Numbered from the stretch's first letter, positions 1-8,433 are shown. The stretch: DNA of 64,000 nt from Candidatus Hydrogenedentota bacterium (GCA_016791475.1 JAEUWI010000003.1:62001-126000); one strand, 5' to 3'. Numbers and translations are program-made. Notes: generated by a model not told the origin, from the sequence alone.

Positions 1-106
1 GAAATCATTGCAATGGAGTGGTTTTTCGCGTCCTCGCACGACATCATGTGGTGATAGTAGAAAAGCGGCTGGACAGAATAGAAGAAAAAGGGTACAGTGA
101 ACGCGT

Positions 107-238
107 AGTTGTTACGTAAAGGGGTATGCGATGACTAACTATTCCCTAATCCGATTCCTTCCCCTGGCGGGCTTGCTTCTGGGGCTATCCTGCTCCAGGC
201 AACTCGACCCATCCGCAGTCGCTAATGCTGGCGATTCT
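107..238. repeat. 132-bp direct repeat, copy 1 (5' end of lipoprotein gene 1)
   Basis: This segment recurs at 1344-1475 with only two mismatches that I can find. It covers about 24 bp of leader with the presumed ribosome-binding region, the start codon and the codons for the signal peptide and first mature residues. Downstream of 238 the two genes diverge to clearly paralogous but different sequence, so the match marks a tandem duplication whose 5' ends are recent or have been homogenised. Confidence 0.9.
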
Positions 239-1285
239 CCCGCAGTCGCAATATCAGCGGCGCCGGCATCAATCGGAAGTGAGCCGCCACCCTCAGAAAC
301 CGGCGATGGTGAGGAACAGATCAAAGCGATCATGGCGCAGTGTAAGGCCGCGCGTGAGGGAATTCGTTCCTACCGACTGCATATTAAGTGGAGGACTTGG
401 AAGTATGCAGGCAGTTCGTTAGCTCAGCCGCTTCCCGATGGCCAGGTAGTTTCCGAAGGCGAGGGGGTTTGGATCGAGGAAGGCGACAAATGGCGGGTAC
501 ATCACTCCAGGCGTAAGGAGCGGGCGGAATTTCTCCTCTCGCCCGACTTGCCGTCGAGCGCCGCTCCACCGCCAGAGCTGCCGCAAGGCGAGTTCCAGTA
601 TTGGGCGGCCTATGATGGTGAAGACTATGCCAAAAGAACCACCCAGCACGGGTTGGACGAACTTTTGTTTTTTCCTGGGCCGGTAGTAAGAGCCGGAGAG
701 CACGTCATAGTTGGTCCGAGTCTTTTTCCATTTCCACTCAAGTGGGGGTTTGGCAGCGGTAGCGACTATCTGGACGAGTTGTATAGAAAGAGCGTTGAGA
801 AAAAGGTTGAGGCCCGCGGCATTTGGGATGTGGAGTATTTCACCGATGAAACCGGTTCCAAAATAAGACTGAACGCCTATCATTCGCGCGAGAAGAGGGC
901 GGGGCGGATGGTTGAATACGTGCTCGATCCGGAACGGGACTTTCAGGTTGTGTATGTCGCGGGTTGGGATCGGCCTGGGGGAATGAAAACCATGGAGAAG
1001 CGCAAGACCCTGCAACAATTGGCGGATGGGCGTTGGTTTCCGGACAAGGTGAGCCATCGGCACGAAGATCTGTTCAAGGAATGGGAGTACAGCAATGTAG
1101 AGTTCAATATTTCCCTGGATCCCTCGGTATTTACGATGAACGGTTTTGGTCTCGGGCCGTCCGTGACCATGCACAGAAGGAATACGGATGGGAGCACGTC
1201 AAGATTTCTTTTCAGAGACGACCAATGGGTTCCCGAAGCATTTGTGCCACAGTCAGAACGTCCCGAAATGTTGCGCGCACACTAG
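131..1285 (+). CDS. Secreted lipoprotein of unknown function, LolA-like fold suspected (tandem copy 1)
   Basis: 384 residues, starting at an ATG. The N-terminus is a hydrophobic signal ending in the lipobox LLGLSC, so it should be processed by signal peptidase II and lipid-anchored. A Ser/Pro/Gly-rich linker (about residues 22-65) precedes the folded domain. The C-terminal half has a pattern (YVLDPERDF, then DGRWFPDKV, then EYSNVEFN, then SLDPSVFTM) reminiscent of the LolA/LppX lipoprotein-carrier fold; this resemblance is judged by eye only. The gene directly downstream (1368-2482) is a paralogue with an almost identical 5' end. No catalytic motif is visible and no function is assigned. The frame is intact, unlike that of the second copy. 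Confidence 0.85.
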   Translation: MTNYSLIRFLPLAGLLLGLSCSRQLDPSAVANAGDSPAVAISAAPASIGSEPPPSETGDGEEQIKAIMAQCKAAREGIRSYRLHIKWRTWKYAGSSLAQPLPDGQVVSEGEGVWIEEGDKWRVHHSRRKERAEFLLSPDLPSSAAPPPELPQGEFQYWAAYDGEDYAKRTTQHGLDELLFFPGPVVRAGEHVIVGPSLFPFPLKWGFGSGSDYLDELYRKSVEKKVEARGIWDVEYFTDETGSKIRLNAYHSREKRAGRMVEYVLDPERDFQVVYVAGWDRPGGMKTMEKRKTLQQLADGRWFPDKVSHRHEDLFKEWEYSNVEFNISLDPSVFTMNGFGLGPSVTMHRRNTDGSTSRFLFRDDQWVPEAFVPQSERPEMLRAH

Positions 1286-1343
1286 GTCAGTCGTAGTAAC
1301 ACGCTTTAGACAGAAGGTCATCCCACGGATACAGTACTTCGAG

Positions 1344-1475
1344 AGTTGTTACGTAAAGGGGTATGCGATGACTAACTATTCCCTAATCCGATTCCTTCCC
1401 TTGGCGGGCTTGCTTCTGGGACTATCCTGCTCCAGGCAACTCGACCCATCCGCAGTCGCTAATGCTGGCGATTCT
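1344..1475. repeat. 132-bp direct repeat, copy 2 (5' end of lipoprotein gene 2)
   Basis: Second copy of the segment at 107-238, offset 1237 bp. Differences are a C/T and a G/A within the signal-peptide codons. Leader, start codon and lipobox codons are conserved, so both genes should be translated and exported in the same way. Confidence 0.9.
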
Positions 1476-2482
1476 TATCCACCCTCCCAGTCGGCGCCGC
1501 CTTCAATTGGCAGCGAACCGCCGCCCTCGGAGCCAAGCGATAGCGAAGAGATCAAAGCAATCATGGCTCACGTTGCCGCCGCCCGCCAGGGGATCCGTTC
1601 CTACCGGATGCACATCAAATGGCATACCCGCCGATTCGCAAGCACCTCGCTGAATAATCCGCTTCCGACGGGAGTTACTGTATCGGAAGGCGAAGGGATC
1701 TGGATAGAGCAGGGAGAGAAATGGCGCGTGCATCATTCCAGGTGCAACCAGCGAACGGACCTGCTCTTTTCCCCAGGGCTGCCGCTGGATACGCCGCCAC
1801 GGTCGGATTTTCCCCAGGTGGAGTATCAATTTTGGGCCGCCTTCAACGGCGATGAATATGCAATGCGCAGTACGGAGTATGCGACCGATTTCCTGACGTA
1901 TTGTCCCGGAGAAGTCGTAAGGTCGGGCGAACATGTTCAAGTGGGAGCCGCGCTATACCCGTTTCCTCTAAAATGGGGGTTCGGTTTTGGCTCAGAATAT
2001 TTGACGAGTTTTACAAAGAATCCATGTCCAAAGTGAAGGTTCGCCCCATATGGGAAATCGAGCGATTTAAAGTGGAGGGCGAACCGAGAATAAAGCTGAC
2101 CGTATTCCAGACACGGAAAGGGAGAGACGGTCATGCAATAGATTTTATTTTGGACCCAGAGCGGGACTTTCAAGCCGTGCATGTGCTGGTCTGGGAAACT
2201 TTTGGGGTAAAGAAGCTGGAAGAACACCAAAGAACGCTCCAGGAACTTACCGATGGGCGTTGGTTCCCATCGAAAGTGACTGTCAGAAAAGAAGACGAAT
2301 GTATAGAAAGGGAATTTAGCAATGTGGAGTTTAATGTAGATCTCGACCCTTCGATATTTACCTTTCAGTCCTTCGAGGCCGGGGCTTCCACCATTATGCA
2401 GCGTAAGAACTTGAACGGAACTGACACGATATTTCTCTTGAGAGGCGGCCAATGGGTTCCGGCATCAATGGTTCCCCGGTAG
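1368..2482 (+). pseudogene. Lipoprotein paralogue (tandem copy 2), interrupted by a -1 frameshift
   Basis: It starts at the ATG equivalent to that of copy 1 and has the same signal peptide and LLGLSC lipobox. The first frame reads to a TGA at 2034-2036. The homology to copy 1 continues in another frame from about 2004 to the TAG at 2480-2482. Copy 1 has GSDYLDELYRKS here; copy 2 reads GSEYL in the first frame and then DEFYKES in the second. One missing base at 2003/2004 (TTG-ACG where TTG-GAC is expected) accounts for the break. It falls at what would be a GG doublet, so an assembly or sequencing error, a recent inactivating mutation or programmed slippage are all possible. The part after the break keeps the conserved DGRWFP and SNVEFNVDLDPSIFTF motifs, which argues for recent damage or an artefact. 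Confidence 0.75.
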
Positions 2483-2489
2483 AATTGAT

Positions 2490-2676
2490 GAGTCGGAATT
2501 CGTGGGGCTGGTTTCACGCGCGTTACTCCACTCAGCGGCTGAGAGTTTTTCCATCAACACAGTCGCCAATCGCGAGCGCGGGTTTTCTTACCCGCGTATC
2601 GTGCGACGGAGTCGCACGGAAATCACGGATTGGAAAGTCCGTGCTCCCGCTGGCCGACAATTTCACAAGCTCTCAG
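2490..2676. repeat. 187-bp hairpin-rich repeat, copy 1
   Basis: It matches 2936-3122 at offset 446 bp with a few substitutions and small indels. It contains three consecutive short palindromes: GCGGGT/ACCCGC (from about 2578), GTGCGAC/GTCGCAC (from about 2601) and CACGGATT/AGTCCGTG (from about 2624). In copy 2 the last stem is perfect (CACGGACT/AGTCCGTG), so copy 1 keeps it through a G-U pair, which suggests the structure matters at the RNA level. The left end still encodes, on the minus strand, a degenerate version of the HigA N-terminus (RIPTH). Confidence 0.85.
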
Positions 2677-2969
2677 CTTTGAACTGGCACCAAAGACACA
2701 ACATGCGTCTTCGGCCGATGCAAGCTCAGGTCGTGAGTGGTCTGCAAGTTACTCCAGAATTCTGGAGACGTCCCAAAGGCGTCGGCGAGCAGCCAAGCCG
2801 TTTCGGGGGCAATGCCGCGCTTGCCTTTGATGATTTCGTTGACCAGCCGCACCGGTATCTTCAAATGGGTGGCCAGTGCCCGCTGCGTGATTTCGAGCGG
2901 CTCAAGAAACTCCCTCTGGAGGATGATTCCAGGAGGAGTCGGAATTCGTTGGGCTGGTGTTACGCGCAT
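2673..2969 (-). CDS. higA: HigA-type XRE-family antitoxin, orphan
   Basis: 98 residues. The sequence has the HigA/VapI signature: a PPG near residue 13, then REFLEPLEITQRALATHL as the first helices, VNEIIKGKRGI as the recognition-helix region and AFGTSPEFWSNLQ in the last conserved helix. The family acts as the DNA-binding antitoxin and autorepressor of HigBA modules. No HigB-like RNase ORF (about 90 residues, normally immediately upstream) can be found on either side, so this is an orphan or a remnant. The first 11 codons lie inside the downstream-coordinate copy of the 187-bp repeat, and the stop codon lies in the other copy, so gene and repeat form one 446-bp unit. Confidence 0.8.
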   Translation of the reverse strand: MRVTPAQRIPTPPGIILQREFLEPLEITQRALATHLKIPVRLVNEIIKGKRGIAPETAWLLADAFGTSPEFWSNLQTTHDLSLHRPKTHVVSLVPVQS

Positions 2970-3122
2970 CGCTCCACTCAGCGGCTTTGAGTTTTTCCAT
3001 CAACACAGTCGCCAATCGCGAGCGCGGGTTTTCTTACCCGCGTATTGTGCGACGGAGTCGCACGAAAATCACGGACTGGAAAGTCCGTGCTCCCGCTGGC
3101 TGATACTCTCACGAGCACTCAG
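2936..3122. repeat. 187-bp hairpin-rich repeat, copy 2 (carries higA start)
   Basis: Second copy of the repeat at 2490-2676. For the minus-strand higA it supplies the leader, the start codon (ATG at 2967-2969) and the first 11 codons. The equivalent ATG in copy 1 is ACG. All three short palindromes of copy 1 are present. Confidence 0.85.
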
Positions 3123-3476
3123 TGACGGCTCCCGTAAGCCAAGGCGCTGGCGTGGTTCGATTGGGGCACCGATTTCTTGTTCCCCACTGCACCGCCATTC
3201 AAATTTGCGTCCATTTGCGCAAATTTGCGGTTCAGCAGGAAGTCGCCCCCCAAAAAGGAAGGGGGCGGTGGACCTTGGGAATCCACCGCCCTCATGTGCG
3301 GGAGTGTTTGGAACACAGTTCCGTGTTCTAGGCGCAAGAGGGTCACGGTTGCGAATTACATCAGGGCTCTTGGGCTGCGGTATACCCTGAATACGCGTGA
3401 GCTGTTGTGTCAACAGTCTCTTGTTCCAAACACCGAGCGCATACTAACACAACATGTAGGGCTTGTCAACCCCCCC
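3123..3476. other. Gene-free stretch with alternative hairpins
   Basis: No convincing coding sequence. Two overlapping stem-loops use the same G-rich strand: CGCCCCC (3244-3250) can pair with GGGGGCG (3261-3267), while GGGCGGTGGA (3263-3272) pairs with TCCACCGCCC (3282-3291), so only one can form at a time. A 12-bp perfect inverted repeat (GTGTTTGGAACA at 3304-3315, its complement at 3422-3433) brackets a further region. Whether this belongs to the pnt leader or to the upstream repeat cluster cannot be told. Confidence 0.5.
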
Positions 3477-3617
3477 GGTAGAAAAAATGAAAATTTTTTC
3501 TACCATATTTTGCGACGCCCTGGACCCTCGCCGGTAAGAGGCACAAAATATGGTGGTTTCATTGGGAATGGCCCCTTCGGTCCCTTCCTTCAGTGTCCCA
3601 TATGTTGTGCCACAACA
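3477..3617. promoter_or_regulatory. Palindrome cluster upstream of the pnt operon
   Basis: Three perfect inverted repeats lie in 140 bp. GGTAGAAAAAAT (3477-3488) and ATTTTTTCTACC (3493-3504) form a 12-bp stem with a GAAA loop. ACCATATTTTG (3502-3512) and CAAAATATGGT (3544-3554) form an 11-bp inverted repeat overlapping the first. TGTTGTG-C-CACAACA (3603-3617) is a compact 15-bp palindrome of operator size. A related half-site, CACAACATGTAG, occurs near 3448. The cluster ends about 205 bp before the pntAA start. Operator, terminator for upstream transcription or leader structure are all possible. A TTGACA at 3663-3668 lacks a good -10 partner. Confidence 0.55.
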
Positions 3618-3822
3618 GGTAGAAATGCTCCCGCCAGGGTGCCGGGACTTGTGGTTTGTCTCTTGACAGGGGATTAGTTTTTATCAATTGGCGTACGGCG
3701 GGGACCGGGGGAGAACCTGTCGGCGCAATTCGCCCATCTGGTTGAACAGGCTTTTACACGGGGCCTATACTCTCAACCGAGCAAGGTTCGCGTATTGGTT
3801 TGCATCCGGTGGGAGATCGATT

Positions 3823-4935
3823 TTGAATATCTTTGCGTATTCGGGGAAAAGCGAGGGGGAGCCACGTCGTTCGGCGACCCCTCAGTCGGTGCGGCGTCTC
3901 AAGAGTCTAGGGGCGGAAGTGTTCTTCGAGGCCGATTTTGGCCGCGCCTGCGGTTGGTCCGATGAGGAATACGTCGAAGCGGGCGCACAGACCGGTGGCG
4001 ACACTATCGGAGCCGATGTGATTCTGGGGCTGGAACCGCCGGACCTTTCGCTGATTGAGCGCATCCGGCCCGGCGCCCTGTACATCGGCTATCTGGATCC
4101 CTTCAATTCCGGGGCGCTTCTGCGCGCCTTTGCCGCGCGCGGCGTGCACGCCATTGCCATGGAGCTTATTCCGCGCACGACGCTGGCGCAAAAGATGGAC
4201 GCCCTGAGCAGTCAGGCCAATCTCGCGGGCTATGCCGCGGTGTTGATGGGGGCGTCGCGCCTTGCACAGATCCTGCCCATGATGATGACCCCCGCCGGAA
4301 CCATCAAGCCCGCCCGTGTGTTTGTCATCGGCGTGGGCGTGGCGGGGCTGCAGGCCATCGCCACAGCCAAGCGGCTGGGCGCGCGTGTGGATGCCTTCGA
4401 CACCCGGCCGGTGGTGGAAGAGCAAGTGAAGTCCCTCGGGGCCCGATTCGTCAAGGCAAATCTGGGAGAGACGGGCCAGACAAAAGACGGCTACGCCCAG
4501 GCCCTCACCGAGGAGCAGCAGGCCCTCCAGCGGGCGGCCATGGCCGATGTGGTGGCGGAGTCCAACCTGGTTATTACCACAGCCCAGGTGTTCGGCCGAA
4601 AAGCCCCCATCATCGTCACCGACGCCATGATCCAGCGGATGCGCCCCGGCAGCGTGATTGTGGATGTGGCGGTTGACAGCGGCGGCAACGTGGAGGGCAT
4701 CACGCCGGGCGAAGTAACGGAACGGCACGGCGTCACGCTGGTGGCCCGGCCGCACCTGGCTCGGGAAGTTCCTGTGGACGCCAGCGAGATGTACGCGGCG
4801 AACCTCGCCAATCTCATCGAGCATTTCTGGGATCGGGCGAACGCGACCATCCGCCTGGACACGTCGGACGAGATCATGGCGGGTTGCCTGGTCGTCCATA
4901 ACGGGGAAATCCGGGACGAGCGTTTTCGCGGGTAG
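3823..4935 (+). CDS. pntAA: NAD(P) transhydrogenase subunit alpha part 1, NAD(H)-binding domain
   Basis: This is the soluble NAD(H)-binding domain I of proton-translocating transhydrogenase, which moves hydride between NADH and NADP+ driven by the proton gradient. The Rossmann segment GVGVAGLQAIATAKRLGA with DAFDTRP following is diagnostic, and the N-terminal SEGEPRRSATPQSVRRL matches the family start (GE.R.A.TP.SV). The frame is open from 3688, but the region before residue 46 has no family counterpart. The TTG at 3823 is preceded by GGTGGGAG at a sensible distance and yields 370 residues, the usual size for the split alphaproteobacterial-type subunit. It is followed by pntAB and pntB in one operon. 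Confidence 0.93.
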   Translation: MNIFAYSGKSEGEPRRSATPQSVRRLKSLGAEVFFEADFGRACGWSDEEYVEAGAQTGGDTIGADVILGLEPPDLSLIERIRPGALYIGYLDPFNSGALLRAFAARGVHAIAMELIPRTTLAQKMDALSSQANLAGYAAVLMGASRLAQILPMMMTPAGTIKPARVFVIGVGVAGLQAIATAKRLGARVDAFDTRPVVEEQVKSLGARFVKANLGETGQTKDGYAQALTEEQQALQRAAMADVVAESNLVITTAQVFGRKAPIIVTDAMIQRMRPGSVIVDVAVDSGGNVEGITPGEVTERHGVTLVARPHLAREVPVDASEMYAANLANLIEHFWDRANATIRLDTSDEIMAGCLVVHNGEIRDERFRG

Positions 4936-5007
4936 ACCGTGCGCCGGCGCACCGGGGAAAGCCGCAGTCACGCAAACTTTTGCCAACGGAGAGGAGGCCA
5001 TCAGGCC

Positions 5008-5295
5008 ATGATACTGCTATTCTTCACCTTCGTCCTCGCCATCTTTCTCGGCGTTGAACTGATCAACAAGGTTCCATCCCAACTCCACACCCCCCTCATG
5101 TCCGGCTCGAACGCGATATCGGGCATCACCATCGTGGGGGCGCTGCTGGCGGCGGGAAGCATCCAGGGACACGACTGGCTTGCCGCCGGCCTTGGCTTCA
5201 CCGCCGTGGTCATGGCCACGATCAACGTGGTGGGGGGCTACTGGGTGACCCACCGCATGCTCTCCATGTTCAAGTCGAAGGATCAACGCAAGTGA
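5008..5295 (+). CDS. pntAB: NAD(P) transhydrogenase subunit alpha part 2, membrane domain
   Basis: 95 residues with about three transmembrane helices. It corresponds to the first helices of membrane domain II, with the typical Asn/Pro-containing segment VPSQLHTPLMSGSNAISGI. ATG at 5008 follows a strong GAGAGGAGG ribosome-binding site. An in-frame start at 4939 would add 23 residues that do not match the family. Its stop overlaps the pntB start (GTGA at 5292-5295), so the two are translationally coupled. A three-polypeptide transhydrogenase like this is typical of alphaproteobacteria and several other phyla rather than of E. coli. Confidence 0.93.
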   Translation: MILLFFTFVLAIFLGVELINKVPSQLHTPLMSGSNAISGITIVGALLAAGSIQGHDWLAAGLGFTAVVMATINVVGGYWVTHRMLSMFKSKDQRK

Positions 5296-6692
5296 GCACC
5301 ATCATCGAACTCAGCTATATCGCTGCCGCCGTACTCTTCATCGTCGGCCTGAAGATGCTCAGTCACGCCGATACCGCCGTCCGTGGCAATCAAATCTCGG
5401 CCGTCGGCATGCTTGTCGCCATCGTGGCGACGCTGCTGGACCAGCAAATCGTGACCTACCCTTGGATCGTGGCGGGGGTTCTCGTGGGCGGCGTGATCGG
5501 CGCGGTCTCCGCCATGCGCGTTCCCATGACCTCCATGCCCGAGTTTGTCGCGTTGTTCAACGGCACGGGCGGCCTCGCCAGCCTGCTGGTCGGGTGGGCG
5601 GATTACCATGCCCACGCCGGACACTATGGCGAGGTGGGTGCGAACGTTAACGCCGTCACCATTGCAACCTACCTTGCCGTGCTTATCGGCGGCGTCACGT
5701 TTACCGGCAGCGTGCTGGCCTACGCCAAGCTGGCCGAGAAGATTGGCGGCAAGCCCGTACTTTTTCGGGGACAGCAGTGGGTAAACGGTCTGGTGCTCCT
5801 GGCCTTCGCGATTGCCGGCGTTGTTTTCGTCGCGAAACCCGATTCACCGGCGGCGGAGGTGGCCTTCTTTGTGGCTATCGCGCTGTCGTTTCTCTTCGGC
5901 GTGCTGGCGACCATCCCCATCGGCGGTGCGGACATGCCCGTGGTCATATCGCTGCTGAACAGCTATTCCGGTCTGGCGGCCTGCGCGGCGGGCTTCGTCA
6001 TCGAGAATACCGTGCTCATCGTCTCGGGCTCTCTGGTGGGCGCCAGCGGCATCATTCTGACCAATATCATGTGCAAGGCCATGAATCGCTCACTGGCCCA
6101 CGTGCTCTTCAGCGGCTTCGGCAGTGCGACCGGCGCCGCGAGCGCCGCTGGCCAGGAGGGGGAGGTGAAGTCTCTTTCGGCGGAAGACGCCTACTACATC
6201 CTCGAAGCGGCCCGCTCCGTGGTCATCGTTCCCGGCTATGGCATGGCGGTGGCCCAGGCGCAGCATGTGGTGCGGGAACTCTCCGACATTCTGGAGGAAC
6301 GCGGCGCGGAAGTGAAATTCGCCATCCACCCCGTGGCGGGGCGCATGCCCGGCCACATGAACGTGCTCCTGGCGGAGGCGGACGTCCCCTACGAGCAGTT
6401 GGTCGAAATGAACGACATCAACCCGGTAATGCCCACGGTGGACGTCTGTATTGTGATCGGCGCGAACGACGTGGTCAATCCCGCGGCGCGGGAAGATCCC
6501 GCGAGCCCGATTTTCGGCATGCCGGTGATCAACGTGGACTATGCCCGTACGGTATTCGTGCTGAAGCGCAGCATGGCCTCCGGCTTCGCGGGGATACCGA
6601 ACCCATTGTTTTTCAAGGAAAATACCCGAATGCTGTTTGGCGATGCCAAAGCCATGGTGGCGCGCCTCGTGGCGGCCTTCAAAGAGGCCTGA
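5292..6692 (+). CDS. pntB: NAD(P) transhydrogenase subunit beta
   Basis: 466 residues from a GTG overlapping the pntAB stop. Roughly residues 1-260 form the multi-helix part of membrane domain II, including the MRVPMTSMPEFVALFNGTGG segment. The C-terminal NADP(H)-binding domain III shows PGYGMAVAQAQHVVREL, HPVAGRMPGHMNVLLAEA, VCIVIGANDVVNPAA and VLKRSMASGFAGIPNPLF, all canonical. With pntAA and pntAB this gives a complete enzyme, likely a main NADPH supply. NADPH is also the presumed reductant for thiol-disulfide systems such as bacillithiol (see bsh genes). Confidence 0.96.
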   Translation: MSTIIELSYIAAAVLFIVGLKMLSHADTAVRGNQISAVGMLVAIVATLLDQQIVTYPWIVAGVLVGGVIGAVSAMRVPMTSMPEFVALFNGTGGLASLLVGWADYHAHAGHYGEVGANVNAVTIATYLAVLIGGVTFTGSVLAYAKLAEKIGGKPVLFRGQQWVNGLVLLAFAIAGVVFVAKPDSPAAEVAFFVAIALSFLFGVLATIPIGGADMPVVISLLNSYSGLAACAAGFVIENTVLIVSGSLVGASGIILTNIMCKAMNRSLAHVLFSGFGSATGAASAAGQEGEVKSLSAEDAYYILEAARSVVIVPGYGMAVAQAQHVVRELSDILEERGAEVKFAIHPVAGRMPGHMNVLLAEADVPYEQLVEMNDINPVMPTVDVCIVIGANDVVNPAAREDPASPIFGMPVINVDYARTVFVLKRSMASGFAGIPNPLFFKENTRMLFGDAKAMVARLVAAFKEA

Positions 6693-6838
6693 GCGCGACG
6701 GGCCCGACTATTTTCTTGAATACGCCGCAGGATGATACTACACTGCACTTACCCAGCGGCAGCAGCGCCGCAGTGTTTTCAGTGCGATTTCCCCGGCCCG
6801 CCGAGGCAAGAGCGAAGTTTCGTAGATCGGAGTGATGA

Positions 6839-8362
6839 ATGCTTAATCTGGCCCATTTCCTGGACGTTACCGCAGCGGAGTATCCCGACACCACAGCCGT
6901 CATCCTGGATGATTTTCGACTGTCTTATGCGGAGATGGCCGCCGCCGCCAAGCGCGTGGCCAGCGCGCTGAGCGCCAAGGGTATCGGCAAGGGCGACAAA
7001 GTCGCCATGATGATTCCGAACACGCCACACTTCCCGATTATCTATTACGGGATTCTGCACACGGGCGCCACCGTGGTGCCGGTGAATGTGCTCTACACGC
7101 AACACGAAATCGAGCACTATCTCAATGATTCCGAATCCGTGGCCTTTTTCGCCTTCAAACATTTTGAGAATGAGGCCATCAAGGCGTTCCGCACCTGCGA
7201 AGCCTGCCGCCACTATATCTCGGTGAGCGCTCCGACCGATCTCGAGGCCCCGCCCGTCGGCGAAAACTTCATGCAATTGATCATGTCGGCGGAGGCCGAG
7301 TTTGACACGGTTCAAACCATGCCGGACGATACGGCGGTGATCCTTTACACTTCCGGCACCACGGGGGCGCCCAAAGGGGCCGAGCTGACCCACTTCAATC
7401 TGTTTTTCAATGCCTTTTATTCCACGCGCGAAATCACCAAGCCCAAGCCGGGGGACGTCTGCCTGGTGACGCTGCCTTTGTTTCACTCTTTCGGTCAAAC
7501 CTGCCTTCTGAACGCCTCGGTCCTCGCCGGCGCCACCATGTCGCTGCTGCCGCGCTTCGAGACGGAAAAGGCCATGCAGGTCATTGAGCGCGACAAGGTC
7601 CGTTTGCTGGCGCTTGTGCCCACCATGTATTTCTTCATGTTGAACGAAGCGGACAACTGCAAGTACGACCTGTCCTCCATTACCCACGCGGTATCCGGCG
7701 GCGCGGCCCTGCCCGAGGAGGTCCATCGCCGCTTCCAGGAGCGCTTCGGCATCACGATTCTGGAGGGCTATGGCCTTTCCGAGACCAGCCCCGTGGCCAC
7801 CTTCAGCCAGGCGGGTGACAAGCTTAAAGTAGGCTCCATCGGCAAGCCCATCTGGGGTGTGGATGTGGCCATCAAGAAAGATGACGGCAGCTTTGCCGCA
7901 GTGGACGAAGTGGGCGAGGTGGTGATTCGTGGGCACAACATCATGAAGGGCTACTACAACCGCCCCGAAGCCACCCGCGAGGCTATCGTGAATGGCTGGT
8001 TTCATACCGGAGACATGGGCCGGGTCGATGCGGAAGGCTTCTTTTACATCGTGGACCGCAAGAAGGACCTCATCATCCGCGGCGGCATGAATATCTACCC
8101 GCGCGAGATTGAGGAGGTACTCTACGGCCACCCCAAGGTGCTTGAGGCCGCCGTAATCGGTGTCCCATGTCCCATGCGGGGCGAGGAAGTTAAGGTCTAC
8201 GTGTCCGCGCGCGAGGGCCAGTCCCTGGAGCCGGCGGAGATCGAGGCCTATCTCCACGAGCGGACCGCCAAGTTCAAATGGCCCAAGGAAGTGGAAGTGC
8301 TTCCAGAACTCCCCAAAGGCCCCACCGGCAAGATACTGAAGCGCGAGTTGCGCGGCGTGTGA
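6839..8362 (+). CDS. Long-chain fatty acid--CoA ligase (AMP-forming)
   Basis: 507-residue ANL-superfamily adenylating enzyme that activates a carboxylate, probably a fatty acid, to its CoA thioester through an acyl-AMP. Visible motifs are the P-loop YTSGTTGAPKG (about residue 170), GYGLSET (about 310), GWFHTGDMG (about 386) with the following DRKKDLIIRGG hinge, and the C-terminal catalytic lysine in GPTGKILKREL (about 495). The order and spacing are standard. The next gene on the same strand is an acyl-CoA dehydrogenase, so the pair fits fatty-acid beta-oxidation, although a 237-bp gap with its own likely control signals separates them. The substrate chain length cannot be read from sequence. 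Confidence 0.92.
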   Translation: MLNLAHFLDVTAAEYPDTTAVILDDFRLSYAEMAAAAKRVASALSAKGIGKGDKVAMMIPNTPHFPIIYYGILHTGATVVPVNVLYTQHEIEHYLNDSESVAFFAFKHFENEAIKAFRTCEACRHYISVSAPTDLEAPPVGENFMQLIMSAEAEFDTVQTMPDDTAVILYTSGTTGAPKGAELTHFNLFFNAFYSTREITKPKPGDVCLVTLPLFHSFGQTCLLNASVLAGATMSLLPRFETEKAMQVIERDKVRLLALVPTMYFFMLNEADNCKYDLSSITHAVSGGAALPEEVHRRFQERFGITILEGYGLSETSPVATFSQAGDKLKVGSIGKPIWGVDVAIKKDDGSFAAVDEVGEVVIRGHNIMKGYYNRPEATREAIVNGWFHTGDMGRVDAEGFFYIVDRKKDLIIRGGMNIYPREIEEVLYGHPKVLEAAVIGVPCPMRGEEVKVYVSAREGQSLEPAEIEAYLHERTAKFKWPKEVEVLPELPKGPTGKILKRELRGV

Positions 8363-8397
8363 GGCGCGTGCGTAGCCGTTCTTCGTACTGAACCCCG

Positions 8398-8433
8398 TCA
8401 GACCGATCAGTCCGATCCGATTGATCGGTCTGA
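8398..8433. terminator. 12-bp perfect stem-loop after the acyl-CoA ligase
   Basis: TCAGACCGATCA (8398-8409) pairs exactly with TGATCGGTCTGA (8422-8433) around a 12-nt loop. It lies 36 bp after the ligase stop codon. There is no U-run immediately after, so it is either a weak terminator/3' stabilising hairpin or a protein-binding site for the next gene. Confidence 0.5.

Noticed and set aside
1-54. C-terminal end of an upstream gene
   Set aside because: One frame is open from base 1 to a TGA at 52-54, but 17 residues without motif cannot be assigned.
2490-3122. CRISPR array or riboswitch from the repeated segment
   Set aside because: Only two long copies with a gene between them; no short regular repeat-spacer pattern.
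2970-3480. HigB toxin partner for the orphan HigA
   Set aside because: The minus-strand ORFs upstream lack the HigB/RelE length pattern and motifs and are proline-rich.
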